From Ulota crispa (Eukaryota; Streptophyta; Bryopsida; Orthotrichales; Orthotrichaceae), in contig OY987246.1 of assembly GCA_963920765.1 (NCBI GenBank), forward strand, positions 8,558,501 to 8,622,500: 64,000 bases of DNA, read 5' to 3'. A model generated the notes under the pieces. It was given only the letters and a program-made list of their open reading frames with translations. It was not told the DNA's origin and ran no database searches. A program made the position numbers and the translations under genes. Positions 50,201 through 61,538 of the stretch are shown in pieces. Positions within the stretch are counted from its first letter, which is position 1. The number at the start of each line of letters is the position of its first letter.

Positions 50201-52260
50201 AACCAACCCAAGGTAAGAAGCAAACGCAAGGTAAGAAACAAACCCAAGGTAAGAAACAAACCCAAGGTAAGAAACAAACCTAAGGTAAGAAAACAAACGC
50301 AAGGTAAGAAACAAACGCAAGGTAAGAAACAAACCCAAGATAAGAAGCAAATGCAAGATAAGAAGCAAATGCAAGATAAGAAGCAAACGCAAGGTAAAAA
50401 ACAAACCCAAGGTAAGAAACAAATCCAAGATAAGAAGCAAATGTAAGGTAAGAATCAATCTCAAGGTAAGAAACAAACCCAAGGTAAAAAAAAAACGCAA
50501 GGTAAGAAACAAACCCATGGTAAGCAACAAACGCAAGGTAAGAAACAAATTCAAGGTAAAAAACAAACCAAAGATAAAAAGCAGTCGCAAGGTAAGAAAC
50601 AAACTCAAGGTAAGAAATAAACGCAACGTAAGAAACCAACCCAAGGTAAGAATCAAACGCAAGGTAAGAAACAAACCCAAGGTAAGAAACAAACCCAAGA
50701 TAAGAAACAAACTCAACATAAGAAGCAAACACAAGGTAAGAATCAAACCCAAGGTAAGAAACAAACCTAATGTAAGAAACAAACGCAAGGTAAGAAACAA
50801 ACGCAAGGTAAGAAACAAACCCAAGGTAAGAAACAAACTCAAGGTATGAAACAAACCTAAGATAAGAAGCAAACTCAAGGTAAGAAACAAACCTATGATA
50901 AGGAGCAAACGCAAGAAAAGAAACAAACCTAATGTAAAAAACAAACGCAAGGTAAGAAACCAACGCAAGGTAAGAAACAAACCCAAGGTAAGAAACAAAC
51001 CCAAGATAAGAAGCAAATTCAAGGTAAGAAGCGAACCCAAGATAAGAAGCAAACGCAAGGTAAGAAACACACCTAATGTAAGAAACAAACGCAAGGTAAG
51101 AAACAAACCCAAGGTAAGAAACAAACCCAAGGTAAGAAACAAACCCAAGATAAGAAACAAATGCAAGGTAAGAAACAAACCCAAGGTAAGAAACAAACGC
51201 AAGGAAAGAAACAAATTCAAGGTAAGAAACAAACCCAAGATAAAAAGCAATCGCAAGGTAAGAAACAAACTCAAAGTAAGAAATAAACGCAATCTAAGAA
51301 ACCAACCCAAGGTAAGAATCAAACGCAAGGTAAGAAACAAACCCAAGGTAAGAAACAAATCCAAGATAAGAAGCAAATTCAAGGTAAGAAACGAACCCAA
51401 GATAAGAAGCAAACCCAAGATATGAAGCAAACGCAAGGTAAGAATCAAACCCAAGATAAGAAGCAAACGCAAGGTAAGAAACAAACGCAAGGGAAGAAAC
51501 AAACCCAAGATAAGAAAGAAACGCTAGGTAAGAATCAATCCTAAGGTAAAAAGCAAACCCAAGGTAAGAAACAAACCCAAGGTAAGAATCAAACGCAAGG
51601 TAAGAAACAAACCCAAGATAAGAAGTAAACGCAAGGTAAAAAATAAACTCAAGGGAGGAAACAAACCCAAGGTAAGAATTAAACCCAAGATAAGAAGCAA
51701 ACGCAAGGTAAGAAACAAATCCAAGGTAAGAAACAAACCCAAGATAAGAAGAAAACGCAAGGTAAGAAACAAACCCAAGGTAAGAAACAAACGCAAGGTA
51801 AGAAACAAACCCAAGGTAAGAAACAAACGCAAGGTAAGAAACATACCCAAGATAAGAAGCAAACGCAAGGTAAGAAGCAAACGCAAGGTAAGAAACAAAC
51901 CGAAGGTAAGAAACAAACCCAAGGTAAGAAACAAACGCAAGGTAAGAAACATACCCAAGATAAGAAGCAAACGCAAGGTAAGAAGCAAACGCAAGGTAAG
52001 AAACAAACCGAAGGTAAGAAACAAACCCAAGGTAAGAAACAAACGCAAGGTAAGAAACAAACCCAAGATAAGAAACAAACCTAAGATATGAAGCAAACGC
52101 AAGGTAAGAATCAAACCCAAGATAAGAAGCAAACGCAAGGTAAGAAACAAACCCAAGATAAGAAACAAACGCTAGGTAAGAATCAAACCCAAGGTAAGAA
52201 GCAAACCCAAGGTAAGAAGCAAACCCAAGGTAAGAAGTAAACCAAACCCAAGGTAAGAAA
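47247..52260. repeat. 5-kb tandem array of an 18-bp unit (about 278 copies)
   Basis: The unit is CCAAGGTAAGAAACAAAC with scattered substitutions and only rare length changes. Common variants are CGCAAGG, CAAGATAAG and GAAGCAAAC. All three minus-strand frames (LFLTLG, FVSYLG, VCFLPW) and two plus-strand frames (KVRNKP, QGKKQT) are stop-free in the consensus, so frames of up to 673 codons arise automatically. These should not be annotated as genes. Almost every unit contains AAGGTAAGAA, a strong 5' splice-site consensus on the plus strand. Larger blocks are repeated inside it, for example the GGTACTAAAC variant at 47871, 48735 and 50086. The array stops abruptly where the duplicated JMJ30 promoter begins. 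Confidence 0.98.
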
Positions 52261-52261
52261 C

Positions 52262-53251
52262 GATGCTCTTGTACCGGGGCTAATCTCCACTGATCCGGGC
52301 TGAACCTCTGCATTCCAAGTTTTGCCGAGGTTCCGCTGTGGCCGGCTCCGATCGACGAGTTTCATCCACGGCACTGCAGAGCCTCCGCACTCGCGCGTGC
52401 GTGGGAGTGTGGGACTCTTGTGTTCGCCAATTCCGTCACCGCTGCGATGGCGCGCAATGCACACGGATTGTTGCGAGCAGGAGTAGAATCGGTCCTTCTC
52501 TTCGGATCTCTTCGCCGGTTCGGCACCAGCGCTTGATTTTCCCGCTCCACTTCGGTGCCCTGCTTGTTGAGAATTGGGGTTTTCAGGCATCGTCGCATTC
52601 GGGGACGTCGCTCAGGTTCGGTTGCATCTCCTACTTCTTGCTCATTTCGGACTCAAATTGTGCACTTTTCTTGTGAGACATTGAAGTCGGTCGAAGTGTG
52701 GATACGATATGAGAGTGGAAAAGAATAGAATAGGATGAGGCTGTAGTTTCCAGTTTTCTGAACCAGGGTAACCGAGGGCAGAGGAGTGAATGAAATCGGA
52801 AAAAAATCAGGGTTTAGTTGTGAGTTTTCTCGGCGCTATGGTTGCGGTGAGAGAGTAGCGTGTTTCACAGTAGTGAGGCGGGTATGCACCTCACCTCCAA
52901 ATTGAGCCATCTAGCATTCCGAGCTCGGAGGGAGGAGGGATATAAAATGAATTCGATGAATGCTGTCTTGGTTCGTGACCGAGAAGAGGAGTTGTTGTGT
53001 GACACGGGCCTCTGGTTCAGAGGCATCGAAGCGTCCGGCGGGGCAAGAGTATGAGTGGCCTTGTGTTTTCGAAATGCCAGGGTTTATGGACACAATTGAG
53101 GCGGGCGAGGAGTTCTTCGAACATGCCGGTCCGGTTTGGTGAGGCGGCTGCGTGCTCCTGCAGATGCAAAAGAGGAGCCGATCGTTGCTTACGTTGGTGG
53201 CGTTGTTGATCTGTGGTGGCGGTCGTCGGGAGTGGAAGGAGCAAAGTGCTC
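52262..53251 (+). promoter_or_regulatory. JMJ30 promoter and leader (parent copy of the inverted duplication)
   Basis: This segment, continuing through exon 1 into intron 1 (to about 53715), is the partner of 38333-39888. A TATA-like box lies at 52941-52948, about 310 bases before the ATG. Reading the other way, a divergent frame starting at 52590 (MPENPNSQQAGHRSGAGK) is also kept in the other copy (39444, MPANRNSQRAGHRSGAGK), which may point to a bidirectional promoter. No evening element (AAAATATCT) was found, although Arabidopsis JMJ30 is clock-controlled. Confidence 0.7.
52941..52948 (+). promoter_or_regulatory. Putative TATA box of JMJ30
   Basis: The parent copy reads GGGATATAAAATGAATTC. 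The matching place in the inverted duplicate reads GAAGAAATCAAATGAATTC, so the box is present in only one of the two copies. Confidence 0.55.
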
Positions 53252-56200
53252 ATGTCTTGTGTTGTGGCGGAGTCGGAGGTGGCTGCGTTTCTTCAGCTGG
53301 TATGTGGCAATTGACCTAATCGGGGCTGCATCCTTGGTTGTTTTGGATATCGGTGTTGGTGTTGTGAGGAGCTGGCTTTGTGTGCATGAGGTCTGTGGTG
53401 GAGTTGGGAATGGAGAGAGGTTGTAGCGATGGCTTGCGAGGGGTTTTGGTGCGGAGGATAGGGTTTGGGAGGGGCTAGGAAGTATGAGAGCGAAGTAGAT
53501 TATGGCGTGTGATCTGGAACCCTAGAATGAATGAGTGATGTGATGTTTGAAGGGGCAGTGAAGTGTGTGTTGTGTGAACCCGGATCATGGAGGAGACATG
53601 CACCGTTCTTGCCCTTCTCTGTTGCTGGGAATGCGGGGGGTGAGGGGAGGGCGTTTCTGTATGAAACCAGTTCAAAACCAGTGCAAAACCAGTTAAGAGC
53701 TAATCGAGTCTAAAACATACCTAGATTTTTCATAGTAACAGTTGTTAACCACACAATTTGTCTCAATTAGTGTGAGAGTTTGAATAGTGCAAGACTCTTC
53801 ATCTTCATACTGGTTGGGTGAATATATATGTTATCAAAATATTGTAGCCCATAGTGTGTTGAATACAATTGCTCTGAACTATTTTATTAGTGCACCTTGA
53901 CAATCTTCTTGTTTCGTCAATGAGTGTGAGTAAGTACGCAAATTTGCTTGTTTCGTGAATGCGAGTATGTGAGCTGTTGTTATTTTGGCGGGGCACGATG
54001 GTTAAAATATATTGTGTCAGTAATAATTATTAGTTATTTTCTGTATAATTCTTCGAGTTGTTTCTCTATTGCATTCCTAGAAAGTGGATTAACTTTGTCA
54101 AAACTCGTTCAGTACAAAATCCACTGCTTCGAACTCTAATGGCTCAAAAAGCAATGAATGACAATTGTCAAAACATCACAATGCCGAAGAACAATTCACG
54201 AAGTAAAATTCCTGTGGCTTCATAGTTTGAGTTATATAAGTTCATGATCATCGGAAATTGTAAGTATAGCAAAGCTTTGAACTTCATTTTTAAGTGTGCT
54301 CTCTCGGTGAAGAGCGTTGAAGTGAAAATCATAGTCCAGTGTTGGTGGACTTTATCATGGTTGCATATAAAGTGTCCATTGAAACCGTATTCGTTTCAGA
54401 GTTCATTCAAGTTCGTTTGCAGGATTACCAGATGGCTGCCTTGAGTGAGCATGGTGATTAAGGACAAGTCCATTACGTTGTCCTTTTGCTGTGCAGGTAC
54501 GCAATGAAGGAGGCGTGGTCTTTGCAGGGCTTGCAAAGAAGGCCTGGCGTGAGGCTGACAAAGACGCTGCAGAAGCTGCATATGAATTAGCGTGGGAGGA
54601 GTTACACTCCGGGCCTTGGCAAAGTGTGCCTCTGGTGTGGCGTGATGCCTTTTCTCTCGCCTGCTTGTCGCTGGCGTCGTGCCATCACCGAGCCAACCGG
54701 GTCGCCGAGGCTCTCAGAGTTCTGGATCTTGGAGTGATCATGGGAGGCCCACGATTTCGTAAGGAGATTGACACTTTACTCAACAGCACGAGCCCCGTCA
54801 CAGGTACAACCAACGCCCTTGACACGTGTAATGGTGTTTATCAAGAGAGCCGTCAGAAAGTAGCATCCCCAGATTTCCCTCTGCGAAAGAAGAAGAAAGT
54901 GAAGCAAGTACTACATGAGGTTAGTCATACATCCTTTTCTTCAAAAATCTTAAAGACCTTGTCTTTTCGTCATTTATCTGTAAGTTAGGAGGTTCTAAAA
55001 GCGTGCAGGCTTTAAAATGGTGCACCTTCTCAATGTACTCTGTTTGTACATGTTGTTTTTCATAGCCCGTACAGGAAATGTACATTTGAAGAGGTGCACC
55101 ATTTTAGAGCCCTATGGCCTTTCCACTTCAAAATGTCATAACTAATTCCACAAAGCTCCAAAAATATGAAACAACTTGGGTTAGATGCCAATTCCTCTCG
55201 TCTTTCAAGGAAAATTTACTGAAAAATGTTGCAAGAAGTTTCACCTCCCCAAAATTCAGTTTCAGCCCTTAGATGCTCCATTCATGAGCGTCCTACCTTA
55301 GTGATATGACTTTTGGACAAAATGTTTTGGTGATGTCAGGAATTGAAAACTTTACCGGCAGGCTCGTTACTGAACTCTTTAATAGATAAGAGAAGCTGCC
55401 CTTCGCTGGAAAGTTTTCTTCGTGATTACTTTCTGCCTGCAGTGCCAGTAGTACTCTCAGATTCGATAAACTCCTGGCCTGCAATGAGCAACTGGAGCGA
55501 CATCGCCTATCTGCAAAGGGTCGCTGGGCATCGCACAGTTCCTGTAGAGGTAAGTTCTTAAGATTGTCTCTTTCCATTTCATAACTTTAACCATCAAATC
55601 ATTAAGCATGAATTGGACTACGCTATCGAAATCAAGATTTTCCTCCTTTTTGATAATCGGCATGTTTGTCTCCTTCCGGTGATTTCATTAGTAGTCATGT
55701 CCACTGAAGGGCGGGCGAAGTGTTGATTTTTTTTTGGATCAAGTAATCTGTGTTTTGGTGGTTTTGGCCTCTGGGCTTAGTAATTTTGAACTTGTGGCGA
55801 TCAGGGCAGGTGGGAGAGCACTATCTTGCTACAGATTGGAAGCAGGAGCTTATGACTCTTTCTCAGTTTTTAGAGAGATCTCTCGATCACTCGGATGCAC
55901 AGGCCACCACTCGGCCGTATCTTGCCCAGCACCCACTTTTTGAGCAGGTATGAAATGTGCAAGAGATTTAGTATCTGATCTTCTCTGTCTTGTTTATGTA
56001 AACTCTTGCATGGCGTAATCACTGTGTTTTGAAAAAGGTTTCAAGTTGGATTACTGGTGTACTTTTGTTCTTGCGATTTTAAGATATTTCTCTTGTTTAT
56101 AATCCCAGATTCCAGAGCTGCAAGCAGACATAGCTATCCCAGACTATTGCTCTATAGGAGGTGGCGACCTTCAATCTATAAACGCCTGGCTAGGCCCTGC

Positions 56201-56873
56201 TGGAACCGTAACTCCTTTACATCACGATCCTCACCACAATCTTCTAGCACAGGTATGAATTCAACAATTTTTGTATTTTTTTGTCTAGTAACTAAAAGCC
56301 TGAAAGATCGCATGAGAGTAATTTGACAAAACCTCCTTTTTCATATTGATTTTCATCTGAAATTGTGCATGAAATTTTAAAAAATTGATTACATCTTTGT
56401 GGCTCTTCAGGTGGTAGGACGGAAGTACGTAAGACTTTATTCACCAGAATTCTCTCATAACCTTTATCCATACACTGAACAGATGCTTTACAACTCCAGC
56501 CAGGTACTTTCATTCAGCTGCTATTTTTGTCGTTTCTTCATTTCAATGTTCTCAAAGTTTGTAGAGTTTATTGCTAGTTTTTAGAATCTCCGTAGCGGAT
56601 TTGACTTGCGCTTTTGAGATAGTGGACCGTGGTTATTATCTACTTCTAATCTTACTGTTGCCATTTTGTGTTTTCCAGGTAAACTTGAGTAGTGTAGATT
56701 TAGAAAACTTCCCCAATTTTGAGCATGCGAAGTTCGTAGATTGTATTCTAGAGGAAGGGCACATGTTGTACATTCCACCAAAGTGGTGGCATTACGTGCA
56801 GTCCCTTACTCTTAGTTTTTCTGTAAGTTTTTGGTGGGCTACTCATAATAACGATGGCGTTGAATCTCCTTAA
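53252..56873 (+). CDS. JMJ30: JMJ30/KDM8-type JmjC dioxygenase, complete
   Basis: Fe(II)/2-oxoglutarate oxygenase of the JMJD5 group, in plants a clock-linked nuclear protein with demethylase or hydroxylase activity. Seven exons, all in phase 0: 53252-53299, 54497-54919, 55340-55549, 55810-55947, 56109-56252, 56411-56503, 56679-56873, giving 416 aa (Arabidopsis JMJ30 about 430). The N-terminal part has [20 protein letters not shown] and [10 protein letters not shown], typical of the group. The JmjC part has [52 protein letters not shown] and [10 protein letters not shown]. Metal ligands His311, Asp313 and His390 are all present; Lys326 probably binds 2-oxoglutarate. The start was chosen because exon 1 joins in frame to [13 protein letters not shown] and matches the known N-terminus layout. 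Exon 1 also exists as a second, orphan copy at 38781-38734. Intron 2 carries a small foldback element. Confidence 0.94.
55009..55110. repeat. Foldback element in JMJ30 intron 2
   Basis: Left arm GCTTTAAAATGGTGCACCTT and onward pairs with right arm ending AGGTGCACCATTTTAGAGC. The arms are about 38 bases around a 25-base loop. The arm ends match those of the larger hairpin at 18184-18370, so both probably belong to one foldback family. Confidence 0.8.
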
Positions 56874-57311
56874 TCTTTGGTTTTGTGGTTTTATGGAAGA
56901 CTGGATTCATTAGGTTTCAGTGCAAGTCCTCTGATTATTTATCTATTGCGATGCTGTCACTGCTACCAATATTTATCTGCATATTTAGGAGCTCTTCTTA
57001 CCCATTGAAGTTATAAATTTATAGTTGACAATTTTTATATTTTTGTGCTAGTTTCAAAGTAGAAAGAGTTCACATTACTTTGACTCAACGAGTAATTACG
57101 TATTAAAAACATTGCATCCTTTATCCACTTTCTACACAACAAAGTTGATTTCAGTGAAACTTGTATTGTAAGAATTTTTAGGAGTTTAAATTTTGAAATT
57201 GTATCACACAAAAACTAGAATAAAGCTGATACTAGAACCACAAAACTCTGTTCGGGCCATTCCTCCATGTATGTTTTTGGTGACATTTGTGTGCTTGACT
57301 TCAAAATATTA
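56874..57311. other. JMJ30 3' flank
   Basis: AT-rich sequence following the JMJ30 stop codon, probably containing its 3' UTR. Nothing else recognised. Confidence 0.4.
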
Positions 57312-57665
57312 CTCCCTCCGTCCCAAAATGACCTTCCTGTTGACCTTTATTTAGTGTCCCAAAATGATCTTATTGGAGGAGGAAGGGAGCTAGCTACACT
57401 TGCACATAGTCCAAAAGCATGGGCATGCTAACCAATCCCATGCCATCAAGTGAGTGGCCACCGGTGCTCTTCAAAAATGCCTCAAAAATTCAATTTTCAA
57501 GCATTTTGTAACCACACTTTGAAAACTAATTTGAAACTCAAAATTTCAGAACAATATGACATCAAATTTTATTTTTAGGTCAATTTTTTTTTGAAAAATG
57601 GTTCTTTTTGAGTTTAATCTACAACATTTTGTGTAACAGGAAGATCATTTTGGGATGGAGGGAGT
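57312..57665. mobile_element. Stowaway-like MITE (about 354 bp)
   Basis: It begins CTCCCTCCGTCCCAAAATGA and ends TCATTTTGGGATGGAGGGAG. The left flank is TA, as expected for Stowaway/Tc1-mariner-derived MITEs; the right TA appears altered. The sequence CCCAAAATGA is repeated once more inside the left end. Confidence 0.9.
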
Positions 57666-57944
57666 CTTATTTGTGATTACACAAATTTCTTTTTGAAATT
57701 GAAACATGTTTATAAATAATGGAATATCATATAGACCTTTATAAAAGATCTTAAGTTCAATTAATTTACATTTCTACAATGGACATATATCTCTATATAT
57801 AATAGAATACAGGTTCAATCAAGTAGGGTTGGGCATGATTGGAATTGGAAAGTTATAAATGGAATAAAGTAAAATCACCTATGGCTTCACTAGACGTTAA
57901 CAACAGGTCACTAGCAGTTGTACCACAACTTTCTCTTGGCCAAA

Positions 57945-58050
57945 AAAGGGCACGAGGATGGTAGAGCACAAGGATAGGGGGGCATGGGGATATAAGGGCA
58001 CAAGGATAAGGAAGCACAAGAATAGGAGGGGGGCACTAGGATAGAAAGTG
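57945..58050. repeat. Short degenerate tandem repeat
   Basis: About six or seven imperfect copies of GGCACAAGGATAGG, with unit length varying between 14 and 19 bases. Confidence 0.7.
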
Positions 58051-58116
58051 GGGGGCATAATTTTGTCGATACGACAAGCTAGTAACAAGTTTTTACATAA
58101 AGACTCACTTGCCCTC

Positions 58117-58972
58117 TTTAACCCCTAATGGACTTGATCCATTTTCAAATGGTCAAACTTCATGTCTAAGCTAACTTTTGCCTATTAAAGTACGTTCAAA
58201 CAACAATTTTATATTTCTTTTGCTTGAAACTATGAATGATATATCATTACAAGAAATTTCAATTTGTTTCATGAGAATTTGTAGTTATCATTTTTTTTTT
58301 AAATGAACATAAATAAGTTAAAATATCAAAAAAATCCAAATTACTTGAATTTTTTTCAAGAGGTACAAGCAACATTAAAGATTAGTGTGAATTTTTTTCA
58401 ATTGGTTATGTTATTTATTACACCCAAAACAACCACAACAAAGATTTTAAAGTCAAATTTGACAACCAAACTAGGTTCATCCTTCTATTTAATTAATGTA
58501 TAAAAAATTGATATTTTTTGCTAGAAGACACATTCATTTTCTATCTATGTTGTTTTTTTCAATAAATTTGATGGAAATTTCAAATTATTGTGATTTTTTA
58601 AAGCTAAATGTGGAAATAAAATCATATCAATTAGAATATATATTAAAAATAAATCTAGAAATTCTACCCCAAATGAATGGTAGAATGAGAAACATAGTTT
58701 TTTAGTTTAGATTTAAAATACATTTAAAGAGTAGAAAATATGAATGAAAAACATACCATATTGTATTATTTGGATTCTAACACTTGGAGCTTTCAATGGC
58801 ATCAACTCTTTCAATTTTTGACATTTTTCAAAAAAGATTAAATGGAAAAAAAAGAGATCTTGTCAAGCTTCATTTGCTTAGTTATAATTATGTACCAAAA
58901 ATCAATATTTTGAAAGTTACAATCAAGGTTGACCAAGGCACATCCACTCTTTGGATGCATGGACCCCTAAGC
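58117..58972. other. AT-rich segment starting with a CCCCTAA-type end
   Basis: It begins TTTAACCCCTAATGGACTTG like the left end of the CCCCTAA elements, but I find no matching right end. Copy C (58973-59717) abuts it on the right and may have replaced or interrupted that end. The interior is very AT-rich with no credible gene. Confidence 0.45.
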
Positions 58973-59717
58973 GTCTTGCTAAGAAAATTCAGCATACCTC
59001 CAACATGAAACCTTCAACACGTTTCCCTAGTTTTCAAAAAGTTGAATAAGTAATCACATAATCCAAACTAGTCATTCTATACCTAACTATAAATCAAATG
59101 TTTTAAACCAATTTGATTTCAAATTCAAGTAAATTTGCAAAATCCCCACCGTTGAGAATCTCATGTTTTCCAATTTGGGCAAGCGTTTAGAATATGGATT
59201 TTGGACTTGAAAAAGGATTTACCTAATGGCTAATCCCATAAGATTGTGTCTTGCTATACTTGATGGAAAAAAAAACTCCACAAATGGAAAAAAACTCCAA
59301 AAGATATGAGTCACTCAAAGTAGCTAGATTCCACTAACTCCTTACTTTAGAGCTATAAAAACCTTGCCTAAATCAAGAAAAAAAAAAGTGACAGATCACC
59401 AAACTTCTCTGTTGTACAATACAAGACATGAGAGCATCCATCCCATCCACTCTCTAAGCCACTCCCTTTGTTTGCCTAAAGACATTCTTCTCCTAATTGT
59501 TGAAAAATAGAATATTTTCCATATTCCATGTAGAATCTAGAGCAAAGGAGGCGCTTCAAGGAACAATAGGCCAATCAAAAAAATTCTTGAACTAATAACT
59601 CCATTTGGACTTGAGTGGCAGACCAAAAGTTGAGCTAAAAATGCCTCTTTTGTATACTTTCACACCTCCAAGCACCCCCTTTGGCCATATTGGGCTCTTT
59701 GGTCCTTTAGGGGTTAA
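58973..59717 (+). mobile_element. CCCCTAA-family element, copy C (745 bp)
   Basis: It begins ACCCCTAAGCGTCTTGCTAA and ends GGTCCTTTAGGGGTTAA. It is homologous along its length to copies A and B. Unlike them it has no TA at its left edge, consistent with insertion into, or deletion next to, another element. Confidence 0.85.
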
Positions 59718-60687
59718 AAGGGTTAATTAATGTGATCTTCAACAATTCTATTTTTGAAACTGAAGTTGAAAGATTGTTGTACAATGTAAAGTGGAATTTT
59801 TTTCAGATTTCATAAAACAAAAACCTATTTTGCTATTTGATCATAAGAAACCAGATATACATGAATGTTGTGAATCTCAAAGAAAATTCTTTTTGCAAGT
59901 CAATTGAATTTCTAGCCAAAAATATGGCTCCAAAATGAGCAAAAAAAAATTCTCTGAAACACCCAAGCCAACCAGGTTTGAAATGCGTCTCTTCATGTAA
60001 GTTATCTATTGTCTTTAACTGGTCGAAAGTATAATACATTCATTTCAACACTCCAACAGCCCTTTTCTAAGTTTTCCACACTTCAACCAATCATTAGCAA
60101 ATGTAATATTTTTTTAGAGGAATTTGGCAAATTTGTCCAATAATTTCACCCCAAGATTTGAGTGCAAGTATCTAGTGTCAAAACAAGGTAAGGTTGTAGC
60201 AAAAATTTGCCCCCAAATAAATTAGCAATTTTCTCACTACATGAGGTAGCAACTACACAAACGTCAAGTATGTTTTTACAGCAAAGTCACTACTTTCTCC
60301 AAAGAAGTTACTAAAAGGAGAAGTTACTAAAATACTAATACAAAATGACATAACATTGATGAGGTGACAAAACTTCAACACAATCATTCTTGAGGCAATG
60401 TTAGATAAACTCAACCTTGTAATTTGTGGTTATAAAGGCCTCCGGCTGTGGGACACTAAATGAACAAACTCTCAAAGTCACTAAAAGAACAAACAAACAA
60501 AGTCCTAATTCACTCCAACCCCTCAAAAGAGGCTAAAAGTTATTTCTCTCGTTATAGAGGCCCTTCATTACCCACTGAAGCACCCAACTACACCAACTCA
60601 TACGAAAAAGTACTCACACAAGAAAGACAAAGTTAGTACTTTTCTGCAAAAGTTACAAATTACATATATACAGAGTCTTGTTACATA
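59718..60687. other. Spacer, nothing recognised
   Basis: AT-rich noncoding sequence between two mobile elements. No gene or RNA could be supported. Confidence 0.35.
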
Positions 60688-61106
60688 CTCCCTCCGTACC
60701 TCTAAAACCGTCCAAATCAGATACATTTCTTGTATCACTAACAAGTTCCCTTTTGCTGATTTCAAACAATGAGAAAGCGTTTGTCATGTTCAATGATTTC
60801 ATGGGGTAAGTGAAGCAATTAGAGAGCATTCCTCTCCTAGGAAGCTTGGCCTTGCCCATATGAGGTAACACTGTTGCTACTAATCTTTAAATGATCAATA
60901 ATGAGGAGCTGGCAACATGCACAAATATAGTACTTCTTGCATGGAATTTGGGTGCCCAAACAGCAACATCAAAGCTGGAAATTTTGCACACATTTAGTAG
61001 ATGGTATATTGATTCTAGAATGCATGTGTCACTAGCACACAGACTAAAAACATAGTTAATCCTTTGCAATGAAGCTTTTTGGACGTTTTTAGAGGCACAG
61101 AGGGAG
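60688..61106. mobile_element. CTCCCTCCGT-type MITE, simple copy (419 bp)
   Basis: It begins CTCCCTCCGTACCTCTAAAA and ends GTTTTTAGAGGCACAGAGGGAG, flanked on both sides by TA. It is homologous to 62794-63685, which is the same element with extra insertions. Confidence 0.9.
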
Positions 61107-61538
61107 TAAAGATTTAATAAAGGACATGTACCAAGTGTACGTCACTAATAAAGGATTCTACATCCACACACAACGTTGAACAAGAGTGCTTCAAAGACAT
61201 ACAAGGGAATCTTAATCATCAAAACTTCTCCAAGATCTCAGTATCCTAAATCAAGGTAAAGACACCTTTGAATCTTGGATGGAAATAGATTCAAAAAACC
61301 CCTTTTACCCTACCCTCACAACATTGTCTTCACAGTAAATCATTTCTGACATTATACAGAACGCTTCAAGGTACCACAAGGACTCTATTCAAGTTGGAGA
61401 TTCCATCATCAGGCCCTGAGCTTGCTGTTGTGAGCAGGATGAGAGAGACCATATACAGAACATATAGCAGAAGAAAGGGAAAGCTTGCATCTATTTTTTA
61501 AAAGGTGTCAAAACAAACTTACATGTAGAGATTGTCTT
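61107..61538 (-). other. 3' flank of the uL15m gene
   Basis: Noncoding sequence between a MITE and the uL15m stop codon, probably including the 3' UTR of that minus-strand gene. Confidence 0.4.

Noticed and set aside
47157-52313. Very long minus-strand reading frames (up to 673 codons of LFLTLG or FVSYLG repeats) and plus-strand KVRNKP or QGKKQT frames
   Set aside because: They are the automatic result of an 18-bp unit that is stop-free in five of six frames. No start context, no non-repeat domain, and the same DNA is open in several frames at once.
58303-58705. Lys/Asn/Phe-rich frames
   Set aside because: They reflect extreme AT content; no similarity to known proteins.
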